Positions 8,159 to 16,136 of a DNA stretch of 38,181 nt are shown here, piece after piece (the first letter of the stretch is position 1; each line of letters begins with the position of its first letter). The notes under the pieces were generated by a model. It saw nothing but the letters and a program-made list of their open reading frames with translations. It had not been told where the DNA came from and did no database searches. A program made the translations under genes and the position numbers. Location of the stretch: NCBI GenBank assembly GCA_019359545.1, contig JAHHHB010000068.1, forward strand, positions 1 through 38,181, given 5' to 3'. This stretch comes from Desmonostoc geniculatum HA4340-LM1. GTDB lineage: Bacteria > Cyanobacteriota > Cyanobacteriia > Cyanobacteriales > Nostocaceae.

Positions 8159-9220
8159 TTAACCACGCCCAAATCCTTGACCTCGCAAAACTTTTGACCA
8201 AATAACTAATTCGCCTTTCTCACCACCTGCGGCTAGTAATTTGCCTTGGGGATGCCAAGCTAAGCTAGAAAAGCCTCCTGAGACACCTGTGATTATTTGG
8301 GATACTTCCTTGGCTTTTTTCCATAAACACAGCCAGCCATCAGCACCAGCAGAAGCGAGAAGGAAGCTTTTAGGTGCAAAGGCGATCGCATTAATCACAT
8401 CCATATGATTAGTTAAAACTCGTGCTTCCCAACCTAAGGTATCATCCTCTGACTTTTCCCACACCACAATACCTTCAACACTAGAGGATGCTAGTATTGG
8501 CGCACCCACTTTCGTAGTAGCTTGTGACCATGCCAATTGGCGAATTTTACCAGGGAAACCCCGCATCACCCAAGGATCGGGATTGTTCCATTCCAAAACG
8601 GTGATGCTACGATCCATGTTGCCAGAAGCGAGGAATTTACCATCGGGTGACCAAGCCATTGCGAGGCTGACGGTAGGGGTATTTAAGATGTATGGTTCCT
8701 CATCCCAGTTTTGACTGTGCCAAATCTTGACTCCTTGATAACCAGCAATGGCTAGGTACTTGCCATCAATGCGCCAATCGATACCCAAGACTGATGAGTT
8801 ATCGAAATTCAATGTGACAACAATTTCACGAGTATCTGCGTCCCACACTTGGACGTAACGCCCCAAACTAAAAGCTAGTTGGTTACTCGTGTAATTCCAA
8901 GCTAGTTTGTCAACCCATGCAGGCGCATTTTCTAATGTGGTGATTAATTCAGTATCCTGCCAAATTTTGACTTGTCCATTCTGTCCACCAACAGCTAAAA
9001 ATTTCCCATCTGGAGAAAAGGCAAGGCAGTCTACTGATTTACCATGACCAGTTTGCAAGGTTGTCAGTTCACCATCATTCCACAGTACAACTTCCCCAGC
9101 TGCGGAAGTTGCTGCTAAAGTTTGACCTTGGGGTGACCAAGCGATCGCAGTTATATAATCTGCAAGTGTCCCTGAATAGTATTGTTCAAATTCCTTAAAT
9201 TTGCTGGTCGTGGAGTTCAT
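8159..9220 (-). CDS. WD40-repeat protein downstream of the CobW GTPase
   Basis: A 353-residue protein made almost wholly of WD40 repeats, forming a single beta-propeller of about seven blades. Recurrent units include LAFSPDGKFLAVGGQNGQVKIW, MAWSPDGKFLASGNMDRSITV and LAWHPQGKLLAAGGEKGELVIW (each quoted alone). There is no signal peptide, so it is cytoplasmic. The ATG at 9220 is preferred; the frame stays open further upstream only through low-complexity repeat DNA. It lies 218 bases after a CobW-family GTPase on the same strand, and co-transcription would place it under the same Zur box. A scaffold role for the GTPase or its metal target is possible but unproven. Confidence 0.85.
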   Translation of the reverse strand: MNSTTSKFKEFEQYYSGTLADYITAIAWSPQGQTLAATSAAGEVVLWNDGELTTLQTGHGKSVDCLAFSPDGKFLAVGGQNGQVKIWQDTELITTLENAPAWVDKLAWNYTSNQLAFSLGRYVQVWDADTREIVVTLNFDNSSVLGIDWRIDGKYLAIAGYQGVKIWHSQNWDEEPYILNTPTVSLAMAWSPDGKFLASGNMDRSITVLEWNNPDPWVMRGFPGKIRQLAWSQATTKVGAPILASSSVEGIVVWEKSEDDTLGWEARVLTNHMDVINAIAFAPKSFLLASAGADGWLCLWKKAKEVSQIITGVSGGFSSLAWHPQGKLLAAGGEKGELVIWSKVLRGQGFGRG

Positions 9221-9230
9221 ATTTGTAAAG

Positions 9231-9435
9231 AGGGAGTAGGGAGTGGGGAGTGGGGAATGGGGCATTGGGAGGTGTGGGGGGTGTGGGAGATGTACAGGGT
9301 GTGGGAGGAGTGGGAAAAGCGGGAGGAGAGGAAGGTTAAGAAGCTTTTTTCTAATCTCCCCACACTCCCCACACTCCCCCATCCCCCCACACTCCCCACA
9401 CTCCCCACATTCCCTACTCCCCACTCCCCACTCCC
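9231..9435. repeat. Long G-rich/C-rich inverted repeat
   Basis: A purine-rich half (about 9231-9330, repeats of GGGAGTGGGGAG and GGTGTGGGGGG) is mirrored by a pyrimidine-rich half (about 9355-9435, repeats of CTCCCCACA). The halves can fold into a large imperfect hairpin in the spacer between the CobW and WD40 genes. Frames open across it are low-complexity artefacts. Confidence 0.8.
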
Positions 9436-9438
9436 TAT

Positions 9439-10410
9439 TTATGCCAAACAAGCAAGAAAATCTTGCTTAAGTCTTTCTGCGTCAAGGTTGCGACCGATGA
9501 ATACTAGTTCGTTTTTCGGAGTTTCACTGGGTTTCCAGGGGCGATCGGGTCTCCCATCAAATATCATATGCACTCCTTGGAACACAAATCTATTTTCTTC
9601 TCCAGCAATGTTTAATATGCCTTTCATCCGGAAAATATCTGGGCCTTGGGTACGCAGTAATTCAGAAAGCCAAGCGTTTAATTTTTCTCCATCGACTGCA
9701 CCTTTTTCTACTAAAGCTACAGAAAAAACGCTTTCATCATGTTCGTGGGCATCTTCACCCAAGAAATTTGGATCTATTTCTAATGCCCGATCTAAATCAA
9801 ATGCTTTTACACCTAATAAAGCATCCATTTCTAATTCAGAGTTGCGGGTACGGTAGATTTTTGCCATAGCATTCATTGACCGAATTCGCTTTTCTAATTC
9901 GTCTAATTGTTCTGGCGCTACCAAATCTGTTTTATTAAGTAAAATTACATCAGCAAAGGCAATCTGTTCTTGGGCTTCGTCTGCATCCCAGTGCTGCCAA
10001 ATATGCTTGGCATCTACGACTGTCACCACCGCGTCTAAAGACAGTTGACTTTGCAAATCTTCATCAACAAAAAATGTCTGAATTACTGGTGCAGGGTCCG
10101 CTAGTCCAGTTGTTTCAATCACCAAATGATCAAATTTATCTCGCCGCTTCATCAAATTGCCAATAATGCGAATTAAATCACCACGCACTGTACAACAAAT
10201 GCAGCCGTTATTCATTTCAAATATTTCTTCATCGGCATCGATAATTAGTTGATTATCAATACCCACTTCCCCGAATTCGTTAACAATCACAGCAACTTTT
10301 TTGCCGTGTTCGTAGGTGAGGATGTGATTAAGTAGAGTCGTTTTACCTGCTCCCAAATAACCTGTAAGAACAGTAACAGGAACTGAATTTGTGATTACGT
10401 CAGCCACCAT
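9439..10410 (-). CDS. CobW/COG0523-family metallochaperone GTPase
   Basis: A 323-residue G3E GTPase with P-loop GYLGAGKTT (17-25), the metal-binding CICC motif (Cys70-Cys73), Walker B ETTGLADP (99-106) and the base-recognition motif NKTD (159-162). It has a His/acid loop EDAHEHDES and a C-terminal CobW domain (FQGVHMIFDGRPDRPW). COG0523 proteins of the ZNG1/ZigA group use GTP hydrolysis to deliver zinc to target enzymes when zinc is scarce. This role is favoured over cobalamin synthesis because a Zur-like box lies 29-43 bases upstream and zinc uptake genes are nearby. The ATG at 10410 is the natural start. Confidence 0.9.
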   Translation of the reverse strand: MVADVITNSVPVTVLTGYLGAGKTTLLNHILTYEHGKKVAVIVNEFGEVGIDNQLIIDADEEIFEMNNGCICCTVRGDLIRIIGNLMKRRDKFDHLVIETTGLADPAPVIQTFFVDEDLQSQLSLDAVVTVVDAKHIWQHWDADEAQEQIAFADVILLNKTDLVAPEQLDELEKRIRSMNAMAKIYRTRNSELEMDALLGVKAFDLDRALEIDPNFLGEDAHEHDESVFSVALVEKGAVDGEKLNAWLSELLRTQGPDIFRMKGILNIAGEENRFVFQGVHMIFDGRPDRPWKPSETPKNELVFIGRNLDAERLKQDFLACLA

Positions 10411-10438
10411 ACTCTAAATTCCTTTTGTCTCATCTTAT

Positions 10439-10453
10439 GGATAATCGTTATCG
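10439..10453. promoter_or_regulatory. Zur box upstream of the CobW GTPase
   Basis: GGATAATCGTTATCG matches TGATAATCATTATCA at 12 of 15 positions. A further half site TGATAAT lies at 10458-10464. Position and symmetry fit a repressor site covering the promoter of the minus-strand GTPase gene. Confidence 0.65.
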
Positions 10454-10464
10454 CCTATGATAAT

Positions 10465-10882
10465 TGTTTTTATTTTTTTGTGCGAACTTGCCTTGTTTTG
10501 GGTTTGTGCAAAATAATGACATACGACAGAATTCAGAATGGGCTACGCCCCACTACGCTATGGCGTTTCCTAGTCTGCTGAGGTACAAATCTCTGCGTAC
10601 CTCTGCGCTTTACTTTGCGTCCCTTTGCGTTTCAAAATATTATCTTTACCTCACGTAACTGGGAATCGCTATAACAGAATTCAGAAGTAAAAGCGGCTTT
10701 ATACCTTGCTAGCAAATGAATTGTTGTGTACTTCATTTTCCTGGAAATGTGCTGTAATTTCATCAAGAAACATTTTATTTTTATGCATGTGTAATCAGTA
10801 ATAAATATTAACAAATTAGAAAAACAGAATCTTTGGTGAACGTAGTTTTCAGTGTCGCAGCTTGACAAAATGGAAAATTTTG
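10465..10882. other. Intergenic region without a supported gene
   Basis: Contains a GGGCTACGCCCCACTACGC-type dispersed repeat (about 10541-10563) and a CTCTGCGTACCTCTGCGC run. A segment at 10674-10720 resembles 15869-15910. Short frames on both strands cross these repeats and have no protein-like character. Confidence 0.6.
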
Positions 10883-10897
10883 TGATAATCATTATCA
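10883..10897. promoter_or_regulatory. Perfect Zur box upstream of the PEP-CTERM gene
   Basis: TGATAATCATTATCA is a perfect 7-1-7 palindrome and the best Zur-type operator in the window. It ends 29 bases before the start codon of the secreted protein gene. Confidence 0.8.
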
Positions 10898-10926
10898 TGA
10901 TCTAAATTATACTTTGATGGAGAGGC

Positions 10927-11584
10927 GTGGTGGTTTCCAGAAATACTACTTGCTCAAAAAAGCAAGTAAATCAAACAGGGCAAGCATTTACGTCTATTGC
11001 AGTCAGCTTTTTGATTGCTGCACCGCTGGTTTTATCTACCACTTTAGCACCAGCACGGGCTGATGATACTCATAATCATTCTGAAGAAACCGGATTTTAT
11101 ATTCAGTAGATCGAAAACTTTTGTAAATCGACGAAATAATCAGGGTTTCAGACGACGTTTTTCGGCTGATAATTGCGCTCGCTTGCACTGCACTCTTAAC
11201 CCACCAACAACGCCCATTGCTTGAAAAGCAGAGTCTAATAGGATTGCGGCAATTTGTGTTCCTAAATTCAAATGAACCGCTGGTAAGGGTTCTGGAAAAC
11301 TTTTCGATCTACTGACAATCGGTAGCGGCAATGATTTTTCATTTACGCCTACCTTTTGGACTGATGCTACCGCACCACTAGGAACTTATTCTGCAACCTT
11401 CAAACTCGTGGATTTAGGTAGTGGTAATAACGCCATTCCCTTTAAAGAGTCTGGCACGTTCAGTTTTGATTTTGAAGTTAAGACGGTACCTGAGTCATCA
11501 ACTGTTCTTGGTCTTGGTATAGTTGGCTTGCTAGGACTTTCTGTTTCTCGCTGGCGAAAAATTGCTCGTAGTAGCTTGAACTAA
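10927..11584 (+). pseudogene. Secreted PEP-CTERM protein interrupted by a miniature element
   Basis: The 5' part (10927-11103) encodes a long signal peptide (AFTSIAVSFLIAAPLVL ... APARA) and a His-containing mature start, DDTHNHSEETGFYI. A 211-bp inverted-repeat element then brings an immediate TAG. After the element (11315-11584) the coding resumes with TIGSGNDFSFTPTFW and GTYSATFKLVDLG. It ends with a classical PEP-CTERM anchor: VPESSTVLGLGIVGLLG followed by SRWRKIARSSLN. Removing 11104-11314 rejoins the two parts in frame as a protein of about 148 residues, but no target duplication flanks the element, so some central sequence may also be missing. The perfect Zur box suggests an envelope protein made under zinc shortage, perhaps binding zinc through its histidines (inference). 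As it stands only a 60-residue product could be made. Confidence 0.75.
11104..11314. mobile_element. 211-bp miniature element (family B), copy 1
   Basis: The ends are inverted repeats: CAGTAGATCGAAAA at 11104 and its complement TTTTCGATCTACTG at 11301-11314, nearly perfect over about 19 bases. The interior shares all but two bases with 28173-28383. A 63-codon minus-strand frame inside recurs with the element and is not counted as a gene. Flanks (ATATT / ACAAT) are not a duplication, unlike copy 2. Confidence 0.85.
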
Positions 11585-11618
11585 AACCATTTCACGAAAT
11601 TTCTGCTACAAATGCGTT

Positions 11619-11843
11619 GGTAGGGGCGTACAGCTGTACAGTTGTCTCAACTTAAGCTCAAACCGTTGTCCCGCAGACGTTATACCCCACCCCCAACCCC
11701 TCCCCTTAGCAAGGGGAGGGGCGGTTTTGGCTTTAGACAAAACCGGGGTGGGGTGACGCGAAGAGTGGTGGTAAAACTGAATATCACGTCTTGACAAGGG
11801 TTTCAGATTAAGTTGACACTAATGACAGCTGTACGCCCCCACA
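11619..11843. mobile_element. Inverted-repeat miniature element (family A), second copy
   Basis: The left end GGTAGGGGCGTACAGCTGTA and the right end CAGCTGTACGCCCCCAC are inverted copies of each other and match the ends of 1633-1845. Both copies carry CTCAACTTAAGCTCAAA near the left and AAGTTGACAC near the right. The interior has CCCCTCCCCTTAGCAAGGGG and GGTTTTGGC hairpins. No transposase frame. Confidence 0.7.
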
Positions 11844-11892
11844 GTCGATTAATTTGTTGCAGATATTTGTAGTTCTCAATTCTTGTTCAATT

Positions 11893-12801
11893 TCATGGGG
11901 AGAACAAAAAATCCTGAACTGCTGCTAAAACATCTGCTGGGTATTCTTCATGCAGCCCTAAAGAACCCGGAATAACGGCGCTTCTTACTCCTGGTAATGC
12001 AGCCAAAGTGTTCATTTCTTCTCGTGATTTAGTAGGGCTGGATTCCCCAATGATCACCATCAATGGTACCGTTAAAGACTGTACAAGTTTGAGAAAATCG
12101 GATTGTTGGCGTACAGCATCGAGATTCCCAGTTACAAAGGCAGCAGAAGCAAATCTCGCTCCTGGTTGTTGAGTTGTTTGCCATTTTTTCTCGATGAAAC
12201 TGGGTGTCAGTTTAGCCGCGTCAGTAAAGACATGACGGCGGTACATAAAATTTAACAAAGATGGCGTAGTGTTGAGTTTGTAGAGAGCTTGACCAATTAT
12301 AGGCGATCGCACTAATTCTCTCACCATACCAGCTATCTCCTGACTTGCCCCCATTGTCGGCAAAGGCCCGCGCCAAGTAGGAGCTAACAACACAATTCGT
12401 GAGAATGCACCAGGCTGTTTCCGAGCTAATTCTAATACATAACTAGCCGCATGACCAGCCGCCATTACAGTAATTGAAGTATTAAAAATCGCGTTGACAA
12501 AATCTTCCAGAAATTGCTGATATATTTGGGGTCGATAATTTAAACTAGGGCGAGAAGATTCACCAAAACCAGGCCAGTCTACGGCTACAACTTGAAAATT
12601 GGGAGCTAATAATCTAGCAAGTTCGCCCATTTCCAAACGCGTCGAAACACTACTAAAAGCCGGTAGTAGCAATAGCGGTGAACCTTCACCAAGAGTTTCA
12701 TAAACAACGCGCAATTGCTGATTTTCCCAATTCCAGAGATATTCTTGAACTACTCCACCAAATCCGACAGCAGCAGAGGTAGATAATAAATTTGTTGACA
12801 T
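11893..12801 (-). CDS. Alpha/beta-hydrolase-fold protein lacking the usual nucleophile
   Basis: A 302-residue cytoplasmic protein with the fold's landmarks: GSPLLLLPAFSSVSTRLEM oxyanion region, VVAVDWPGFGESSRP, the nucleophile-elbow region, a cap (about 150-220) and the terminal GLHEEYP His. The elbow reads AAGHAASYV where active members have G-H-S-x-G, so the serine is replaced by alanine. The usual acid position reads IIGESSPTKS instead of G-x-x-D. The protein may therefore be a non-catalytic member or use other residues. It lies 112 bases downstream of sufE on the same strand, separated by a heptamer-repeat tract. Function unknown. Confidence 0.85.
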   Translation of the reverse strand: MSTNLLSTSAAVGFGGVVQEYLWNWENQQLRVVYETLGEGSPLLLLPAFSSVSTRLEMGELARLLAPNFQVVAVDWPGFGESSRPSLNYRPQIYQQFLEDFVNAIFNTSITVMAAGHAASYVLELARKQPGAFSRIVLLAPTWRGPLPTMGASQEIAGMVRELVRSPIIGQALYKLNTTPSLLNFMYRRHVFTDAAKLTPSFIEKKWQTTQQPGARFASAAFVTGNLDAVRQQSDFLKLVQSLTVPLMVIIGESSPTKSREEMNTLAALPGVRSAVIPGSLGLHEEYPADVLAAVQDFLFSP

Positions 12802-12811
12802 TAGATTAAAT

Positions 12812-12910
12812 TTTGTTCTTTGTCCTTTGTCTTTTGTCAGTTGTCATTTGTCCTTTGTCTTTTGTCTTTTGTCCAAAGCAAATGACTAATGACTAACGAC
12901 CAATGACCAA
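12812..12910. repeat. Heptamer repeat tract between sufE and the hydrolase-fold gene
   Basis: TTGTCCTTTGTCTTTTGTC units run into AAATGACTAATGACTAACGACCAATGACC units, giving two opposed arms that can pair. The tract begins immediately after the sufE stop. Confidence 0.8.
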
Positions 12911-12913
12911 CGA

Positions 12914-13354
12914 TTAATTAGTTACATCTAACTTACATTCCAAGGCTTTTTTTTGCATGGTTTTAAAAATGTTATAAAATCCATTAGCACGGGAAGGTGT
13001 AAGGCTAACATTTAAACCTGTTTCTTGAATAAAATCTGGAGTAAGTTGCACAATCTCAGTTGGGGTTAGTCCATTCAATCCTTCAACCAAAAGCCCTACT
13101 AATCCTTTGGTTAACTGGGAATCAGAATCGCCTTGGAAGACAACTTTACCATCATTCAAGGTTGCTGTGATATAAACTTGAGAAACGCAACCAGGAACTT
13201 TATTATCAGGTAATTTATCAGCTTCTGGGAAGTCATTAAGCTTCTGAGCATACCAGATTAGCTGTTCGTAGCGTCGCTTCGGTTCCGAAGCGCGTTGAAA
13301 GCGCTGGACAATTTTAGCAAGTGCAGGTGGCAAAGAATCGAGAGTTGAGGACAT
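12914..13354 (-). CDS. sufE: SufE-family sulfur acceptor for Fe-S cluster assembly
   Basis: A 146-residue SufE protein. The sulfur-accepting cysteine lies in the family motif NKVPGCVSQVYI (about residues 51-62). The N-terminus carries the usual AKIVQRFQRASEPKRRYEQLIWYAQKL helices (quoted in part), and GLVGLLVEGLNGLTPTEI forms the middle. SufE takes persulfide from the SufS cysteine desulfurase and passes it to the Suf scaffold. The suf operon itself is not here, as is common in cyanobacteria. The ATG at 13354 is well supported. Confidence 0.92.
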   Translation of the reverse strand: MSSTLDSLPPALAKIVQRFQRASEPKRRYEQLIWYAQKLNDFPEADKLPDNKVPGCVSQVYITATLNDGKVVFQGDSDSQLTKGLVGLLVEGLNGLTPTEIVQLTPDFIQETGLNVSLTPSRANGFYNIFKTMQKKALECKLDVTN

Positions 13355-14007
13355 AACAGAAGCTGGAAATAATTACTATCATCTTGAGTTTAAATTATCT
13401 TTAGAGCGATGCCTACCGCAGGCTGCGCCTTGGCACCTCTACTTCACTTTGGCATATCACGTTAGCTATGACAGGCATTCTTGACTCAAATTTGTCAAAT
13501 CTAAATAATTAATGCGTAGGCGTAGTCCAACCTAGTTATCGCACTCATATCGCTCAGGTTGTTTAATCTCGTAATCACAAAAAGTTTATTTTGTTCTGAG
13601 CAGGCTTTGACAACAACTCGCCAAAATTAGAATTGTATCAGTGCAGACTTTCTACTATTACGTAAGTGAGTAGCAATCAGTGAAATTTATGTGTCGTTTA
13701 ATGCAAATATATTTGTCATCTAGATGACATGTATTACAGCCTTTTTCAATTATTTTTTACAGGCTTGGCTGTTTGCATACTCTACTCCATATCACGACTA
13801 ATTGATTAATCATAGTCGTTCAAATGTACTATTTTATTTTAGCGTTAATCAGATCCTAGCGGCAAAAAGACGTGAGATGGGGCAGATTATATTAAGTAGT
13901 GAGAATAAGTGTTAAATATTGATGCAAAATCGGGTGTTTTCTTGAATTGGCTTCGGGAATTTTCAGATTATATGTTCAATCATTAATAAATTTCAGGAGC
14001 AAATCAG
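13355..14007. other. Long upstream region of psaK
   Basis: No protein gene is supported. It holds a GCGATGCCTACCGCAGGCTGCG-type dispersed repeat (about 13408-13440, quoted in part). It also has an imperfect 26-base palindrome at 13794-13819 (ACGACTA, then TGATTAATCA, then TAGTCGT), which could be an operator. The leader before psaK has AGGAGC at 13995-14000. Confidence 0.5.
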
Positions 14008-14268
14008 GTGTTTACTTCAACCTTACTCGCTGCTGCAACCGCCCCCCTGGAATGGAGTCCTGTAGTTGGGCTGACTATGATTCTCGCTAACATAGTCGCC
14101 ATTGCCTTTGGCAAATCTACCATCAAGTATCCTAGTGCAGAACCAGGACTACCATCAGCCAATTTCTTCGGTGGTTTTGGTTTACCTGCTTTATTAGCAA
14201 CTACCGCCTTTGGTCATGTCTTAGGAGTAGGCACTATTTTAGGATTGCATTACTTGGGCAGAATTTAG
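14008..14268 (+). CDS. psaK: Photosystem I reaction centre subunit PsaK
   Basis: An 86-residue thylakoid protein with two membrane segments (about 18-38 and 58-80) joined by a polar loop containing FGKSTIKYPSAEPGLP. The second segment, NFFGGFGLPALLATTAFGH, is diagnostic of PsaK. The subunit sits at the edge of photosystem I and helps dock antenna proteins. The start is GTG with AGGAGC 8 bases upstream. A strong terminator follows at 14319, so it is monocistronic. Confidence 0.93.
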   Translation: MFTSTLLAAATAPLEWSPVVGLTMILANIVAIAFGKSTIKYPSAEPGLPSANFFGGFGLPALLATTAFGHVLGVGTILGLHYLGRI

Positions 14269-14318
14269 GTTTTTACCCAAGTTAGCCCTTATTTGATGAT
14301 TCTTTTGTCTCCAGCTTT

Positions 14319-14350
14319 GAGCCAGAAAGTTACTTATCTGGCTCTTTTTT
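14319..14350 (+). terminator. Terminator of psaK
   Basis: GAGCCAGA (14319-14326) pairs with TCTGGCTC (14337-14344) and is followed by TTTTTT. It overlaps the 3' end of the minus-strand hypothetical gene, which ends at 14330. Confidence 0.85.
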
Positions 14351-14755
14351 GATTGGACTAGCGACTGGAGATTTAGCTGAATTTAGCTGAAATCCTTTGT
14401 TGACACCGTAGCGAACAGTCTTAAATACTACCTGATTGGTATTTGGTGTATAAAGCGCATATTTTGCTTCACCTGGTATTCGCCCCACATTACCCACCCC
14501 AATTACTTGACGCGGCGAAATGTTTACGGTTTGGGGAGAAGCTTGGCTGTTAAGAGTAATAACCTCTGTGGTGATAGAACCTGCTTGCAGTTGATATTGA
14601 AAGGTCAAACCAGAACGACCACAGAACAAATTATTTGCTTGCATCCGTGATAGGCGATCGCACATTACAATAGGGTGAGTTTTTGGTGTAAGTTCCTCAT
14701 CAACTGCTACTGTTGTGCCGTGAATTAATAAACAATCCAGATGAACTACGTGCAT
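14330..14755 (-). CDS. Hypothetical protein convergent to psaK
   Basis: A frame of about 141 codons (148 from an upstream GTG at 14776). The middle part looks coding: LFCGRSGLTFQYQLQAGSI, ITLNSQASPQTVNISPRQVIGVGNVG, YALYTPNTNQVVFKTVRYGVN. The C-terminal half resembles small beta-rich secreted proteins, but no signal peptide is visible. The codons before ATG 14755 fall in a GGCTACGCCTC dispersed repeat, so the original N-terminus may be lost. I do not recognise the family. The terminator overlap at its 3' end is odd but tolerable. Confidence 0.5.
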   Translation of the reverse strand: MHVVHLDCLLIHGTTVAVDEELTPKTHPIVMCDRLSRMQANNLFCGRSGLTFQYQLQAGSITTEVITLNSQASPQTVNISPRQVIGVGNVGRIPGEAKYALYTPNTNQVVFKTVRYGVNKGFQLNSAKSPVASPIKKEPDK

Positions 14756-14776
14756 CCGGCTACGCCTCTTATGCAC

Positions 14777-15084
14777 GATTGTGAGTAAAACATATATGAC
14801 ACGGGTGGAAAATGAAAATACTCGTTTACGTCATTATCTTGCACGCCTCCACCGCAAAACTTTATGCTATTCCAAATCAGAACAAATGCTGAGATACTCA
14901 ATTAAATTATTACTTCATTACTTGAAGTATCAAGTTGTACCCACATAAATTAATTCATCCCTTCATTCAGCAACGCCATATTTTGGGGTGTACCTTGTCA
15001 ATATGCAAATCAGAAAAGGCTCTCACAGTGTTTTTAGCGCAAGTAGGAATATCGAGGGAACGAATTTGAGCAACTGTCGTGTAT
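14777..15084. other. Intergenic region with no recognised feature
   Basis: AT-rich sequence between a hypothetical gene and the DUF3891 gene; no repeat, RNA or gene could be supported. Confidence 0.5.
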
Positions 15085-15825
15085 CTAACTCTTAACAAAT
15101 GTCCACTCTAATACCTTGATGGGGGCTTGTTGTAGTGCTTGAGTGAGTTCAGCGTTGCTCTCAAACTTAACCTGGGAGAGTTCACAAGCTTCGGTATTGA
15201 CGGTGAATTGTTCATCTTGGAAAGGCCAGGGTTTGACAACAACCAATCGATCGCGGCGCTGCATGATATCATAGCGTTGACCCTCAGGGCCTTTGCTAAT
15301 TTCTAAAAAGCGTTCATCAGCAGGTAATTCTTGCTGACAGAGGATCAGAGAAAGGCGATCGCACCATTGCATAAATGCATAAGCTGCATCAACTTCTTCC
15401 TTTTCAATACCTAGTTCCTCGCGCCAACGTTGTTGATTTTGAAGTTGCTCATCTAAAAATTTGTCTAGTTCTGAAAACTTTCCCCTACTTGGCTCATTTA
15501 AGCGACTAATGTGCATAGAAATTAATAAAGCCACCCACCGTCCACGGTAAAGAGCATTCTTTGCCAAATTAGCAGTTTTTTGAATACCTTCTTTTTCGTC
15601 ACTCTCTGACATCAGAGTGAAATCTTTGGGCGCACCAGCTTCAGTCAAATTATCTTCTTCCCACTCTTTTTCTAAGTCATCGTGATGGGAAATTGCAGCT
15701 ATTGTTTCATATAATCGCGCTGGAGCATCCTTACGTCGCCATTGTCCTGCTAGTTGAGCTGCTAATAAAGCATGGGCACGATGATAAATAATTTCCCAAC
15801 CATTTTGGGTAGCGTTGACAATCAC
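15085..15825 (-). CDS. DUF3891 family protein
   Basis: A 246-residue soluble protein. The N-terminus (NGWEIIYHRAHALLAAQLAGQW) and the central HHDDLEKEWEE and HISRLNE segments match the DUF3891 pattern. The spaced His and Asp residues (HRAH, SHHDD, MHISR) recall HD-type metal-binding helical proteins, but the family function is not known. The start is a GTG at 15825. No operon partner is evident. Confidence 0.8.
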   Translation of the reverse strand: MIVNATQNGWEIIYHRAHALLAAQLAGQWRRKDAPARLYETIAAISHHDDLEKEWEEDNLTEAGAPKDFTLMSESDEKEGIQKTANLAKNALYRGRWVALLISMHISRLNEPSRGKFSELDKFLDEQLQNQQRWREELGIEKEEVDAAYAFMQWCDRLSLILCQQELPADERFLEISKGPEGQRYDIMQRRDRLVVVKPWPFQDEQFTVNTEACELSQVKFESNAELTQALQQAPIKVLEWTFVKS

Positions 15826-16136
15826 AAATTAATCTCCCGATCGCAGTTTTGATTTAGAGTTGAATAAAAGCAGAGTTCAGGAGTAAAAAAAGCTTTATGC
15901 TTGGCTACTGAACTTAGCTTAGCTACTTCTTCTGAATTCAAAAACATCGCTCTGAATTCTTCTGTATGAGTGAATATTAATAGCCATTGGTAGGAGCGCA
16001 CATCTGTGCGCCCCGATGGTGTGTCCTATCCGAATTAATCTCAGCAAATACCCTTCGGCAATCATTCAAAGCTTTCAAGAACTTGCCAAAAAATTTTGCT
16101 GAAAATCAACTTATGTTGTTACTGCAAGCTATGAAA
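15826..16136. other. Intergenic region with a solo family A end hairpin
   Basis: At 15983-16019 CCATTGGTAGGAGCGCACA and TGTGCGCCCCGATGG form a hairpin that matches the two outer ends of the 1633-1845 element fused together, as if the interior were deleted. The segment 15869-15910 resembles 10674-10720. No gene seen. Confidence 0.5.

Noticed and set aside
9182..9856. 224-codon plus-strand frame
   Set aside because: It is antisense to the CobW GTPase and to low-complexity repeat DNA.
10464..10898. Two short frames between the CobW and PEP-CTERM genes
   Set aside because: They run through dispersed repeats and the Zur box and show no signal peptide or motif.
11140..11331. 63-codon minus-strand frame
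   Set aside because: It lies almost wholly inside the 211-bp miniature element and recurs with it at 28173-28383; no evidence of translation.
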